Shown in pieces: positions 11,093-24,200 of a DNA stretch of 64,000 nt (the stretch's first letter is position 1; each line of letters starts with the position of its first letter). The position numbers and the translations under genes were made by a program. This DNA is from Isoetes taiwanensis. Taxonomy: Eukaryota; Streptophyta; Lycopodiopsida; Isoetales; Isoetaceae. The notes below the pieces were generated by a model that was not told the DNA's origin, searched no databases, and saw only the letters and a program-made list of their open reading frames with translations. Location: assembly GCA_021234155.1 (NCBI GenBank), contig JAJEKV010000039.1, positions 9,561,077 to 9,625,076 on the forward strand. The letters run 5' to 3'.

Positions 11093-11229
11093 AGGGTTTT
11101 CTCCTTAGGACTTAGTAGATAGGGCTCTCAGCCCGTTTTTGTAAATAGGGTTCTGCCCATAGCGGAAATAGATGGGCTCTGCTCATATTTTGTAAAAATT
11201 TCACCTCTATAATATAAATATGCCGCCTG

Positions 11230-14200
11230 TTAGTCACTATCTGTTGTGTCTTTGTTGAGAACTGCATCTGTTGGATGATTTGCACTTTCGTTGGTATGAA
11301 ATTGTTTGAGGCGAAAGCCATTAACCAGTGTAGGTAATGGAGTGCCATCGAGTTCAGCCAGCTTGAAAACACTGGGTTGTACCACTTGAACAATTTGATA
11401 AGGACCAAGCCATCTGAACTTTAACTTGCCCGGAAAATTTTTGTAACGAGAATCATAAAGAAGAACCAAATCTCCTTCTTTGAATGTTTTTGTCCTAAGT
11501 CGTTTGTCATGCAGTGATTTCTGCAACTGTTGTCCATGAAGAACACGAATATAAGCATCACGCCTAAGTTCATCCAACTGTTCCAATTTATAAACCCTTT
11601 CCTTGAGTGCAACAGGTGGATTATGTGCTGTAGCGAGTTGGAAACGGAGAGTTGGAAGAATATATTCAAATGGCATGAGAGCTTCTTGACCATAAACTAG
11701 TTTGAAAGGAGTGTGACCAGTAGCTATTTTGAAACTAGTGTTGTAAGCCCAAAGAACAGTAGGCAACTTGTCCTGTCAATCTGTTCGCGAAGCGTCACAA
11801 ATTTTCTTGAGAACTGTGATGAGTGTTTTGTTGGTACTTTCAGCCAAGCCATTTCCTTGAGGATAATAGGGTGTACTCTTCCGGTGTTGGATGTGAAGAT
11901 AATCCGTCAGCTCCTTAAGAGTATGGTTGACAAAATGCACGCCACGATCACTAACAAGTTCCGTGGGACAACTAAAACGCGTGATGATGTGCGTGTAGAG
12001 GACCTTGGCTGTGCTGGCAGCAGTGTTGTCTGGAAGTGCACAAGCTTCTACCCATTTGGTAGCATAATCCGTGATGACCAGAATATAGCGGGCACGGGTG
12101 TGCCGCGCCGGTGGGTCCATGGGTCCCACAAAATCCATTCCCCATTTGCTGAAGGGATGTGGCGTGGCGACCGGCGTCAATGGAAGAGCGTCATGGGCCG
12201 TGGGCTTTCCCACACGCTGACAGACGTCACACGTGCGAGCATAAGCGTGGGCATCTTTGAAGAGCGTGGACCAGAAGTATCCTGCCAAAAGAATTTTGCG
12301 TGCCGTGGCGTCACCACTAAAATGACCACCACCAAGCCCATCGTGGGCTTGTCGAACGATATCGGGCACCTCATGAGGAAGGACACAACGACGGAGGACC
12401 ATGTCTTTGCCTCGTTTATACAAATGGCCTGCAACCATGGTATAGTCACGGACTTCTCTGAGAAACTGACGGTGGCGGGAGCGAAGCTTGTCTGGAGAGA
12501 GCGTCGGATCGGCGGGAGGAAGAGCACCAGTGAGAAGATATTGCTGAAAGTTGTGAAACCAATGGGGCGTGGCCGTGACCAGGAACAATTGAGCGTCTGG
12601 AAAGGCGTCAGAAACACCCGTGGAGGGATCATCCGTGTGGATGCGTGAAAGATAATCAGGCACCACATGAGATTTGCCTGCCTTATGAACAATTTCGAAG
12701 GGAGCGAACTCTTGCAGAAGAAGGACCCAGCGAGCAATGCGTCCCGTGGGCGTGGCTTTGTTGATCAAATAAAGAAGAGCTTGATGATCAACAAAGAACT
12801 TGATCTGGCTTCCCAGCAAATAATGTCGGAAACGTTGGACACAAAAGACTAAGCCCAAGGCTTCCCGTTCCGTGGCAGAATAGTTGCGCTCAGCAGGATT
12901 GAGTTTCCGGCTGGCATAGCGGATTGGTTTATCCGTGGTTTCATCATAGGCCTGAGAGAGAACAGCACCAATTGCAAAGGCAGAGACGTCAACATGAACA
13001 TGAAAGGGCTTGTCCCATTGAGGAGGAACAAGTACCGGGGCCTGAGTAAGTAACAGCTTCAACCTCTGAAAAGCAGCTTCCGCTTGGGGATTCCAAGCCC
13101 AAGTGGATTCATCACCCGTGAGTTTATGAATGGGGTCAGCTATAGCTGCAAGTCCAGGAATGAAGGTGGAATAGTAATTTACCTTACCCAGGAAAGAGCG
13201 TGTCTCTTTGATATTAGACGGTGCTTGAGCTTTCAGGACACAACTGATTTTAGCGGGATCCGTGGTGATGCCTTCTTTACTGACCACATGACCCAACAGA
13301 ACGCCTGAGGTGATGCAGAAGGTGCACTTCTCAGGATTGAGACTAATGCCAGATTCATCACATTTTTGAAAGACAAGCTCCAATTTGTCCAAATGATCAT
13401 CCATGGAGCTGTAGGCAGAAAAATCATCTTGGAAGATCTAAAGAAAAGGTTTATCCTTCATAAAGTCTTGAAAGACAGAGAGCATGATGCGCTGAAAGGT
13501 TGAAGGAGAGTTTGACAAACCAAAAGGGACCACCTTGTAGGCAAAAGTGCCCCACGGGGTGGTGAAGGTAGTTTTGAGTTGATCCTCTTGTTTGATAGAA
13601 ATCTGATTGTACCCCGAAAAACCATCCATGAAAGAGTACATCTCATGACCAGCAACCTCTTCAAGAACCTGGTCAGTGAAGGGAAGCAGAAAGTGATCAC
13701 GCTCCGTGGCTTGATTGAGTTTTCGGTAATCCACGCAAACACGGATCTTACCATTGTGTTTGAGAGCAATGACGATAGGGCTCACCCATTCAGAATGTTT
13801 GACCTCATAAATCAGGCCAGCAGCTAAGAGTTTGTCGATTTCAGCCTTGACGCGGTCACGGTAATTTGGGTTGAGCCTGTACTGTCGTTGCTAGATTGGT
13901 CGTGCATCAGATTTGGTAGGAATGGTGAGTTCCCCCAATTCTGTTTTGATACCTCGAAGGTCTTTGTAGCTCCAAGCAAAAATATGTTTGAATTTCTTGA
14001 ACAACGTCACAGCGCGTGCCTTATAGGTCGGTGGAAGTTTAGCAGCTAAGCAGACTGGTTGATTGTTTCCAATGTCCACTATTTCCACTTCGGGAGTTTG
14101 AATGTGAGGAACAAACTCCGTGTCCTGAACGTGATGAGCAGGAGGCTGAAGCATGACGGGAGGAGCAGCATTTTGCGTCGTGAAGAAAAGAGGCTGCTGA

Positions 14201-15573
14201 GCGTCATCAAGCAAGGGTTGCTTCATGACGGCATGTACATCAACTGTCTCTGAAGAAGAAAGTGGGTCCGAAAAATGATCAAGTCGTTGAATGCGATTGC
14301 AGGAAGCCAGGTAAGGGTCCAAAAGAGCGGCCACAGCCTGGTCCTGATCGAGCGTCATGTCACCCCAAGGATCAGCATACTCAGGATAAGATGAGAGAGG
14401 GAGACCCGCTGGAGGTGCTTGAACCTGATAAATATTTTGGGCTTCTTCAGAGTCGGTGTCAGAGATGGAAGGTTCAGCATTCTCGACAGAGATCAGTTGG
14501 CCAGTTTCCAGATCCATGGTGGCATTGAGATGGCCATCAGTGATAACAAGTTGGTCCGTGGCCCAGTAATGAATACTCTTGGCCTGTCGGAGAAAAGGTC
14601 GTCCAACCAGCATTTCATAGTCACCAGGGTCTTCTCCAGCTTTCCAAACACCAAATTCCAAGGGGAATTTGAGATCACCAATGCTGATATGGAGAAGAGG
14701 AGTGACGCCTTGAGGATGCGTGATATGGCCATTGGCCAACTTGATGTCATAAGGGGCACGGTATAATTGTTTGATGCCCAATTGCTTCCGGAGTTTATCA
14801 GTAATGAGATTGACAGCACTACCACCATCAATTTGGACATGATTGATATGTTGATTGCCCACCGTGGCATGCACCGTGGGTGTTGAAGTTGCAACAGCTT
14901 CAACCAGAACCGTGGGAAGAGGTAACTGATCTTTGAGAGCCGGACAGAGTTTCAAAATGGTGGCCAGGCTCAAAGGAATCTTGATCTTGGCAAGTTCTTC
15001 CTGAAGTTCCAAAGGAACATGTGAAAAGGGGTCCGCAGGGTCCAATGGAGCTGGGAACTGTGGTAAGGAAGCAGAGACTTCTTTGAGAAGCTCGACCTCA
15101 GCAGCAATATTTGGATATGGCTGAGAGCGTGCACTGGTGGATGATGACGGTGCGGCCTCACGCTGCTGAGCCCGGGTGGTGGCGTGAACATTTGCCAAGG
15201 TTCGACCTTCCGCAGCCTGCATGAGTTTCAGAATACTTTGTCTCACTTTAGGCATGACGTGAGGCATCAGTTTGTCAAGATCAGGTGCGAAGTGAACTTT
15301 TTTATCATCTTCATGAGGGACAGTTTCCACAGCAAAAGCAGGTTGCGTGTCATGAGGAATGATGGTCAAAGGGCGTGAAGCCCGAGTGTGACGCGAGACA
15401 AGACCAACCCAATTGGACTGTTGGACAGGAGGGTTGAGAGCCTGATAAATCTCCTCCTGAGCTTGTTGATCCATAGGATTGGAAGTAGACGCTGCTTGCT
15501 GAGGTCGCTGTTGTTGAGGCGGTCGAGGAGGCTTTCTCAAAACAGGACGAGGGCCCTGTTTACCGTTGGCCAC
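11230..15573 (-). pseudogene. pol: pol of outer Gypsy element: protease, RT, RNase H, integrase (three in-frame stops)
   Basis: One continuous minus-strand frame interrupted only by TAG (13891-13893), TAG (13438-13440) and TGA (11776-11778). Protease: VQIDGGSAVNLI (active-site D at about 14829, DGGS instead of the usual DTG/DSG, as in many plant Gypsy elements). RT: KIRVCVDYRKLNQAT, FMDGFSGYNQI, PFGLSNSPSTFQ, and the catalytic FQDD box, which follows directly after the second stop. RNase H: HVHVDVSAFAIGAVLSQ, ATEREAL, FFVDHQALL. Integrase: HHCC zinc finger (GHFSGDATARK...CDVCQRVGK), then D, D, E in WGMDFVGP, LVSDRGVHF and PQGNGLAES, and a C-terminal GPY module. The second stop matches a glutamine codon (CAA) in the inner copy and the TGA replaces an expected tryptophan, both explained by C-to-T or G-to-A change. 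The first TAG is present in both copies. Confidence 0.9.
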
Positions 15574-16599
15574 CCAGAGTTGATAAGCCGTGAGACGGAC
15601 AGAAGCTAGTTGATTGGAACCCGGAAGTTGAACTTGAACTTGAGGAAGCTGAGGACACGCCGTGGTGGTGTGACCCCATTCATGGCAATGATAACATTGA
15701 GCTTTTGAAGGATCAAAGGGAGGACGATTGCCTTGTCCCCGTGGCTGCTGAGATTGCTATGTTTGTTGATACTGCTGCGGTTGTTGATTTTGATATTGCC
15801 GAGGCGTATAGGGACATTTGTTATTGAGGGGTGGTCCGGACTTGAAAGACCATTTTATTACTTAAAAGGTGTAGGATGAGATCAGGCATTCTTCGCGGGC
15901 ATGATTGCACATATTGCATCTTTTACAATGAGGAGGTCCATTGGAGGCATTGCATTCATTTGCCGATGACCTTGATATTTACAAATAGTACACCGATGTG
16001 AGCGTTGTGGATTTGCTTGTTGCCGAGGTTGAGCGAGTTCGAGGAACCATGACGGGGGCATGAAAGGGAGTTCCCGGAGAGCAACACCCGAGAGGAAACA
16101 TTGACCCGAATGATTGACCAATTCAATGGCCTGCTCCAAAGACTTTGGACGCAATGTATTCGTCATAAAGGCTTAATGGCGGGAGGGAAGCCCCCGCAGA
16201 AACCGACGAGGATCCGGCTTTGCGTAGGGTACTCCCCGAGTTTCCGACGAGAATGTGAAGACGGTCCGCAAAATCCCCGGGCGGACTCCGGGCTCTTGTT
16301 GAAGGTCATTGAGTTGCTTAAGGAGTAACTGATCATCATCCGTGGTGCCATAATGAGACAGAAAGGCAGTTTTCATTTCTTGTCAACTCTGTTTCCAGTG
16401 ATTTTTGTTGGCCATTAACCACTGATGAGGGGCGCCTCTGAGCGTGGTTGAAAAGATATGAAATTTAAGTTGGGGCTGAGCATGACCATTCAGAATGGCC
16501 AAGGCTTTAAATTCCTCCATGTGTGTCGAAGCACTCTGATCCAGAGATTTGCCTTTGGTGTTGCCAAAAGTGGGATAAGTCAGCTTCAAATTTTGAGTG
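15574..16599 (-). pseudogene. gag: gag of outer element, 3' part (capsid and zinc knuckles)
   Basis: Continues the gag frame cut at 27753 by the inner insertion. Capsid-like words are LTYPTFGNTKGKSL, HMEEFKALAIL and TTLRGAPHQWL (16590-16420), then DDQLLLKQLNDLQQEPG. A TGA replaces a tryptophan at about 16383. Downstream come a degraded first knuckle (CTICKYQGH) and a complete CCHC knuckle CYHCHEWGHTTTAC at about 15700-15660. This is followed by a Q/P-rich linker into the protease. Several frame changes lie between 16380 and 15750. The protein would form the particle shell and bind element RNA. Confidence 0.82.
16595..16599. repeat. Target-site duplication GAGTG, left side of inner element
   Basis: GAGTG immediately left of the inner 3' LTR; the identical GAGTG is at 27753-27757. 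The two copies flank 16600-27752 exactly and prove insertion into the gag gene of the outer element. Confidence 0.95.
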
Positions 16600-17235
16600 T
16601 GTTTGGGGTCTGGGTTCGGGAACTCGGAAGAAGGCGACCCTGTGGAGGACCCGTGGATTCTAACAGAGAGTCCGGGGGACTATGTCACGCGGGATTTGCA
16701 AGAAGAGAAGAAGAAGAAGAAAACAGAACAAATGAGAGGAAAATGATAAGCTTCCTTGATATCAATGATGAACATACATGAGCTCTCGCAATAGAGAGAA
16801 AAACTGAAAGGAGACAAGACTCAAAACTCATCTAGAACTCATATGCGAGCTCTAGTCATATATATAGTACAATGGCCTTGGGCCCAATATAGACACTCCA
16901 GGAGGACCGATCTCGGTGCCGACTTCGAAGGAGGCCTCGATTTCCTTTGGTGAATGTTGGCGGTGCCTCTTGAAATGCCTAGAATCACGCCGACGCCTTT
17001 GGCCCGACACGGGTGATTGGACGGGTCATCACTTGTCCGAAGCGGGCGCTCTTGTTGACAGACGCAGGCTTTGACCAAGCGCGGGTTCGGGCCGCTGGTC
17101 TTCGGGCGAGCCTTTGATGGTTGATCCGCGGTGTTGAGCCTTTGATGGCTGACCGTATTGACCGAGGATCCTTGAGCTTGACCGGGTCTGTCAGATGGAT
17201 GAATAGTCCCTGCACTGTGAGGCACAGGACTAACA
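16600..17235 (-). repeat. 3' LTR of inner element
   Basis: 636 bp, TGTTTGGGG...GACTAACA on the plus strand. The central AT-rich ~200 bp are practically identical to 27148-27752, whereas GC-rich flanks differ by many short indels. Confidence 0.9.
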
Positions 17236-17248
17236 CTCCCCCACCAAA
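17236..17248 (-). promoter_or_regulatory. Polypurine tract of inner element
   Basis: Same 13-base minus-strand sequence (TTTGGTGGGGGAG) as at 7313-7325, directly adjoining the 3' LTR. Confidence 0.8.
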
Positions 17249-17249
17249 C

Positions 17250-20230
17250 GACACTCGAGTGAAGAAAAGGAGGAAGGGTTTCGAGGGCTGAAGCCATCTG
17301 GTTCGAAAGTGATCCTCACTGAGTGAGGACGGCACCATTATGGTAATCGCCAATGAGATCCCCGGGCGTGTTTGAAGAGCGTGAGGAGTGTTGTGGCCAA
17401 GGGCGTGATCCGCATCAATAAGAAAGCGCAGAGCCGCACTTCATGTCTTCAAGGGCAAAGATGGGCGCTCAAGAAATGTAACCGACATTCCATGAGGAGG
17501 CAGGTCCGAGGCCAAAGGCAATCATTAATCGGCATTCGGATTGCAATGGAAAATGGGACGCCGATTTAAGGAGCCGAAAGCAAAATGCATTTGAGAGCAG
17601 CGACAAAACCCGCTTGAAGATGGACCGAAGGATCGTGAGGTGGTGGCATTCTCGCAAGAAGGTGTCAAGACCATGAATCGCATCCGCCCGCCGTTTGCCA
17701 ACCACGCCATTAGCAATATAGATCCAATTCGTGGTGGTATCCAGAGTGGCACCTTCTTCCCAATGTGAGCGGGCGAACAAAACGCGGATCCCACCGGAGA
17801 TCCGCCGAGATCCGAGGTGGAGTCCATCCGGCATGACCATCCATGACCTTGGTCCAAAAAGGGAGGCGCCAATCAGAAGTCAGAACCCGGGCGTGGAGGT
17901 ACGCCAGGGGAAGCATAGGGAGAAGGAACCATGCCCGCGGGCGTGGGTGGCCGAGCCGGTCTCCCCGAATTGATCGACAAGATCCGGATCAAGAGCTTGA
18001 CACCAACGATCCCAAAGAGAAGCGTAGAGTTGAGAGTTGATGGGAGGGCTATCCCATCCCGCGGGGGACCGCCTTGCTATCCAACAGAGCCCGTGAATTG
18101 ATTATAACTGCGAGGTGCTTTGATATAAATTTGTGCATAGGGAAGATCCCCGGGATGTCCTAGATACTTCCTTATTCTGCTAGCGAAAGTGCTTCCGCTT
18201 GCCGAGAGATAAATGATTGGCAAGCTCGTGCATGTACTCGATGAAGAGTGTGGGTCCGGAGCATGATCCGCAAGATATGGATTGTTATCCCGAAGCACCC
18301 ATTGCACGATTGGGGTCACCCCGAAAGAGTCGGGCGTGGCCCATTTCGAAGTGTTCCCTGTATCACCCGGATAGAAATCATGAAATATGTAAGCCATGGG
18401 CTGAACAACTCTAAAGGTGAAAGTCCGGATCGGCACAGGTGTATGAGATCAAAGACCAAAAGGGCACAAAGATAACCCTTTGTCTTCAATGGAGAGTTCC
18501 GCAAAACCGGAAGAAAATCTGCCTTGCTCGGGGGAATATCCACAGTCCATCCGCCGCATGCCACTTCGAAAAGGAAGAGGTGGCGAGCAACCACATAATC
18601 GTGATAGCAGGAGGAAGGAACCGGGAAGTCAACAGCATTCGTTAATAATGGCGGTATGGCCGTCAAGTTTTGCTTGAGCCTCATCGCCAGATGAATAGCT
18701 TGTCGCTAACCGTTGTTCAAGATCACGGATCGGTTGTCCTTTTTCTAGCAGCAGCGTGATTGGTCACGGACCCGTTTGTGAGAAGTGTTGACTGGGAGGA
18801 GGATTTCCCGGAGTATTGAGACGAAGCACGGCAATCTCCGCCATCAAGAATCTTCTTCGTTTACGCACCTCGTAAGCTGATCTTGAAGAGAGGTGAGCCG
18901 AGAGGTCCCGGTAGAAAGCTCGAGCCGCCAAGGAGGCAATTTGAGCCGCCCCGCCAGAAGGTTTTGAACTTGAGTGCTGAAATTTTCACAAAGTTCGGAG
19001 TACAAGGCGTTGAGCTTGGCAATATCCGCCCTTGGTACCCGTGAGAGCAATTTGTGGACTTGTTGTGCTCCAATAAAGTCTGAATTTCTGATTGAGCTGA
19101 GCCTTTGCTGATCTCGCAAGTTGGTTGACTTGATCCCGTGCACTTTGAGATCCTGTATGAGCCCGTAAGAGAGCTCCGCGGCTTGTCTTGAAGTTTGGCC
19201 TCCAAAGTTGCAACTTGGGGCGCGGCAGCTTGAAGGTCCCGGTACCGCATCGAGGCCTCTAGTGCCCGTTGAACCCCGTTCATAAGAACGCCTTGGGATT
19301 CTTGTAACTTGAGAGCGGCGGCTTGAGCATCCTGCCGATAATCGATACAACAACCCACGAGGGTGTTGTGGTGGTGGAGCCTGGGCCGTTGCCCGGTTTG
19401 TGATGTTTGGGAAAGATGGTGTGAACCGGATGGTGTAGCGGAGGAGGAGACAAAGTGACATGGGTGTGCGGACTTTGGACATGACCCGGTGGAAGAAGGG
19501 CGTGAAGTGCCCGCCTTCGGTTAGTCGCTGGAAGGGACCGAGTGGAATTATGAGAATTTTGTGGTGTGGGAGGGAAGTAATGACTCGGATGAGGGCTTGA
19601 AGGTGGCCTCCCACGTAAACTTCGAAAATGGAAGTAGCACCTCGAAGGCGTCCACTTCTTGGAGAAGACGATAGAACATCATTTGGGGCCAATCTATGTG
19701 GTGGTTGAGTGTGTAGCAAAGTTGATGACCGATTATAGAAAGGTTTATTGATATGGGTGTTCTTGATAGAATACCCAATGAACTTGGCGCCACGTAAATT
19801 TAACAAAGGTTTCGTGGAGGCTTGTCGATATTGGTCGACGATGGACATTGGCATGATAAGGAGGTGCACCAAACTCTCGCGACATCTAGATCCCGTGATG
19901 GCGCACCATGATAAACAAGGGTGTGCAAGGGAATATGAAATACCCGTAAATCAAATGTTGAGTCAGCGAAATGGTGGTGCCATCGACCATACGCTGGTGT
20001 AGCCATGCGGGTCGTTAACGATATTGGCGATGAACCGCTCGGTTGGTCGATTTGGAGCCTAAGTTCCATTTGAGAGAATTCATTAAAAGTCGTTGTCGCT
20101 CAAATGACTTCTTTATTTGGGCCAACAAGGGCTTCCGCGAAGTATGGCCAAGAAGGATACAGACTCAAAAAGTGCCGGATCCTTGGGAGCAGTAGCTTGA
20201 AGTGTAGAAAATCTTGGTGCAGCCATGGTA
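17250..20230 (-). pseudogene. Extra coiled-coil ORF, inner copy
   Basis: Counterpart of the 7330-10285 region, with the same order of segments: N-terminal FSTLQATAPKDPALFES behind an ATG at about 20228, KFIGYSIKNTHINKPFYN (19790-19735), the LKLQESQGVLMNGVQ coiled-coil start (19310-19265), FHDFYPGDTG ... VQWVLRDNNPY (18390-18280), and LTSDWRLPFWTKVMDGHAG ... TTTNWIYIAN (17890-17715). Many frameshifts break it. Its value is comparative: segments conserved between the two elements mark which of the overlapping frames are real. Confidence 0.55.
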
Positions 20231-20688
20231 ACGATTTGCAGAAACGAAGAGTGATTCAAAGGCGGAGGACGAAGGCCAAGCACGGAGGACAAAGGCGCAG
20301 AGGAACGAAAAGGTTTTAGGGCGCATAACCGAGGCTTAAGAGGTATGATGAGGGCTTAAACCGAGCCTTTGATGGTGCCAGGTGTCGAAAGATGCCAAGG
20401 AGGCGATTTGAGAGGTAAAATTTTGGCTAAGTCCCCAAACAACAAATGGAGAAGGAATGAACGGTGGAGATGAGGCGTGAGAGAATGATGGGATGTGACA
20501 GGTGGGCAAAGGACACATATTAATGTCCGACGGGCGTGAAAAGAAGAAATGGCATTCAACGCCGGGTAACTCGGTGGGATATCATTAAAAGGAATGTGTC
20601 AGAAGGTACCATGGCTAGATATGCGGCGGGAGAAAAGATTCTCATTTTAGAAAGAGCCTTGCATTGCAAACACGTTGGCGAATTTCTG

Positions 20689-21140
20689 ATTGGTCCACGT
20701 CGACAAGGAGTTCCTCAGTTGGCTATATAAGACGAACCGGGAGTAAACGAAGGCATCCGATGGCGCCAAAGATGGTCGGGCCGCCGGGTTTGAACGAGGA
20801 CCGCATAATGCCCATTTAACCGCCGAGTGGATTACCCGCAAGATGAATTGTCCGATCTTCGGGCCGCCACAACCGTGGCATTCGAATGGACGGCTGGTGT
20901 GCGGGATGGTGGAACATCCCGACCGAAGACCAACGGGATGGAGGTGGTTCCGCACCGACCTTTGGGATCCCGAAAGCGTAACCTCTACCATCTCCCTCCG
21001 ATCACCCTCGCTCCCAACCCGAGTAGAGGGTTTTTCCTCTTAGGACTTAGTAGATAGGGCTCGAGCCCGCTTTTTGTATATAGGGCAAATTGCCCATAGC
21101 GAAATAGCCGGGTCGCGCCTACATTTTGTAAAAAATCTCC
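20689..21140 (+). promoter_or_regulatory. Antisense promoter and short transcription unit, inner copy
   Basis: ATTGG box at 20689-20693, TATATAA at 20724-20730, ATG at 20760, a degraded short ORF (20843-21043) with WITRKMNCP and EHPD words like those of the outer copy, then a T-rich tail. See the outer copy at 10750-11092. Confidence 0.45.
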
Positions 21141-21229
21141 ACCTATAATATAATATGCCACCGCTCTAGTCACTTTCGTGGTGTTTGCTTCTTGAACTCA
21201 GATCCGTTTGTTGATTGTCGCCGCGGTGA

Positions 21230-24200
21230 TGAAATGTTTTGAGACGAAAACCATTAACCAATGTAGGTAATGGAGTGCCATCTAACTCCGGGTTTGAAAA
21301 CGGCTGGGTCTAACCACTTGAACAATTTGATAAGGGCCAAGCCAACGAAACTTGAGTTTAGGAAAAAAATTTTGTACCGGAATCATAAAGAAGAACCAAA
21401 TCGCCTTCTTTGAATGTTTTGTCTTCGACGTTTGTCATGTAAAGATTTTTGCAACTTTTGTCCATGAAGAACACTAATATAAGCATCCCTCGAAGTTCAT
21501 CCAACCGTTCTAATTGATAGACCCTTTCTTTGAGTGCGCGGGTGGATTATGAAAGAGCTGCTTGAAAACGAGTGCCTGGAAGGATGTATTCAAACCGGCA
21601 TGAGAGCTTCCCCGACCATAAACCAATTTAAAAGGAGTGTGACCGGTAGCAATCTTGAAACAAGTATTGTAGGCCCAAAGAACAAGAGGGAAGTTTTGTC
21701 CGCCACCAGGCGGGGAACGCCACAAATTTTCTTGAGAATGGTGACCGAGTTTTGTTGGTGCTTTCGCCAAACCATTACCTTGAGGATAGTAAGGTGTGCT
21801 CTTTGTGATGATGTATCGGGAGATAATCCGTCGGCTCCTTGATAGTATGATTGATGAAATGGACACCACGATCACCCCACCAGCTCCGTGGGGGGCGGCC
21901 GAATCGCGTGATAATTTGTTGATAGAGGACCCGAGCTGCGTTTTTGCCGCAGGTGTTGTCCGGAAGTGCACAAGCTTCCGCCCATTTGGTAGCGTGAGTC
22001 GGTGAGAACCGAATGTAGCAGACGCGGGTGTGCCGCCAGAGGATCTATAGGTCCCACAAAGTCCATTCCCCATTTGTCGGAAGGGAAGTGGCGCGGGCGA
22101 CCGGCCAAGGGAAGAGCGCCACGGTCAGGGGCGCCCCACCACTGGCAAAGCCACACGCGTCTTGGCGGGGCGTGAGCATCTTTGAAGAGCGTGGGCCAAT
22201 AATACCCAGCTAGAAGGATTTTTTGCGGCGCGGTGTCACCATGAAAATGACCACCACCTAGCCCTTGATGAGCTTCTCGAACAATATCCGGAACTTCATG
22301 AGGTAGAACATGGCGTCAAGGATGGTGTCCTTACCCTTTTGTAGAGATGTCCCGCAACCATGGTGTAGTCCACGGACCTCTGAGGAGAAATTGATGGCGA
22401 ACGGATTGTCGCCAAGGTGAGAGAGCCGCCTCTTTCGGTGGAAGAGCACCGTGAGGAGGTACCGCTGAAAATCATGGAACCAATGTGGTGTTGCCGTGAC
22501 TAAAAAGAGCCGAAGCATCGTGAAAGGCGCCCGAGACTCGGTTGAGGGATCATCGCGGTGGATGCGTGAAAGATAATCCGGGGATTTACATGAGATTTTG
22601 CCGGCCTTATGAACGATTTCAAAAGGAGCAAATTCTTGAGAAGAAGAACCCAACGAGCAATGCGGCCCGTATGGACTTGTTGATCAAATAAAGAAGTGCT
22701 TGGTGGTCCACAAAGAACTTGATTTGACTGCCCAAAAAGGTAGTGACGGAAGCGTTGGACACGTAAAATGAGACCCAAAGCTTCACGCCTGCGGGCGAGA
22801 ATAGTTGCTTTCAGCAGAATTGAGTTTTCTGGCGGGCGAAGCGATTTGGTTTGTCGCAGCGCATCATATTCTTGAGAAAGAACAGCTCCAATAGCAAACG
22901 CCGGAGACATCTACATGAACATGAAAGGGCTTGTCCCATTGAGGAGGAACAAGAACCGGTGCCCGAGTAAGCAAAAGCTTCATTTGGAAGCGAAGATCCT
23001 GGGAATTCCAAGCCTGTGGATTCGTCACCCGTGAGTTTATGAATGGGATGCGCAATGGTCGCTAGTCCGGTATGAAGGTGGAGTAATAATTGACCTTACC
23101 TGTGAAAGAGCGTGTCTCCTTGATATTGGCTGGTGCTTGAGCCTTGAGCACACAACTGATTTTGGCAGGATCTGTGGTGATACCTGCTTTGCTGACAACA
23201 TGGCCTAACAGAACACCTGAGGTGACGCAAAAGGTGCATTTCTCAGGATTGAGACTAATGCCGGACTCATCACATTTTCGGAAGACGAAGTTCCAATTTA
23301 TCCAAATGGTCAGCCATGGAATCAGAGGCAGAGAAGTCATCTTGAAAAATTTGCAAGAAGGGATTTTCCTTCATGAAATCATGAAAAACTGAGAGCATGA
23401 TGCGTTGAAACGTGGATGGAGAGTTTGATAATCCAAAAGGAACCACCTTGTAGGCAAAAGTGCCCCACGGGGTGGTGAAAGTAGTCTTGAGTTGATCAGA
23501 TTCTTTGATTGAGATCTGATTGTAGCCAGAAAAACCATCCATGAAGGAGTACATCTCATGTCCAGCCACCTCTTCCAGAACCTGGTCTGTGAAGGGAAGT
23601 GGAAAATGATCACGCTCCGTGGCCTGATTGAGTTTCCGGTAGTCCACACAGACGCGGATCTTACCATTGTGTTTGAGGGCAATGACGATGGGGCTCACCC
23701 ATTCAGAATGTTTGACCTCATAGATCAAACCCGCAAGAAGGAGTTTGTCAATTTCCGCCTTTGACGCCATCACGGTAATTAGGGTTGAGCCGCATCGCCG
23801 TTGCTAAACCGGGTGCATCGATTTGGTAGGAATAGTGAGTTCCCCCAAGCTTTTGTTGATTCCCCCAAGATCTCAGTAACTCCAGGTGCTTAAAATGTGT
23901 TTGAATTTTTGAACAGCTTGACGGCCCGCGTGGACGATAAGGGGCGGAAGATTTGGCAAAGAATGCGACAGGTTGATTGTTGCCCACGCCCACGATCTCG
24001 ACTTCCTCGAGTCCGAATATGGGGTATTACTTCAAGATCCCCGACAATGTGTGCGGGAGGTTGGAGCATAACCGGATGCGTGGCACTTTGCGTGGTGAAA
24101 AAAAGGGGTTGCTCGGTTTCATCCAGCCAGAGGTTGCTTCATGACAAAGATGTACATCAACAGAGTGGCGGGGAGGTTCAAAGATCGAAAAATGATCAAC

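Noticed and set aside
11713-12648. 311-codon plus-strand ORF opposite the integrase
   Set aside because: It is a complement-strand shadow of the well-supported integrase frame; no family features, and codon patterns follow the opposite strand.
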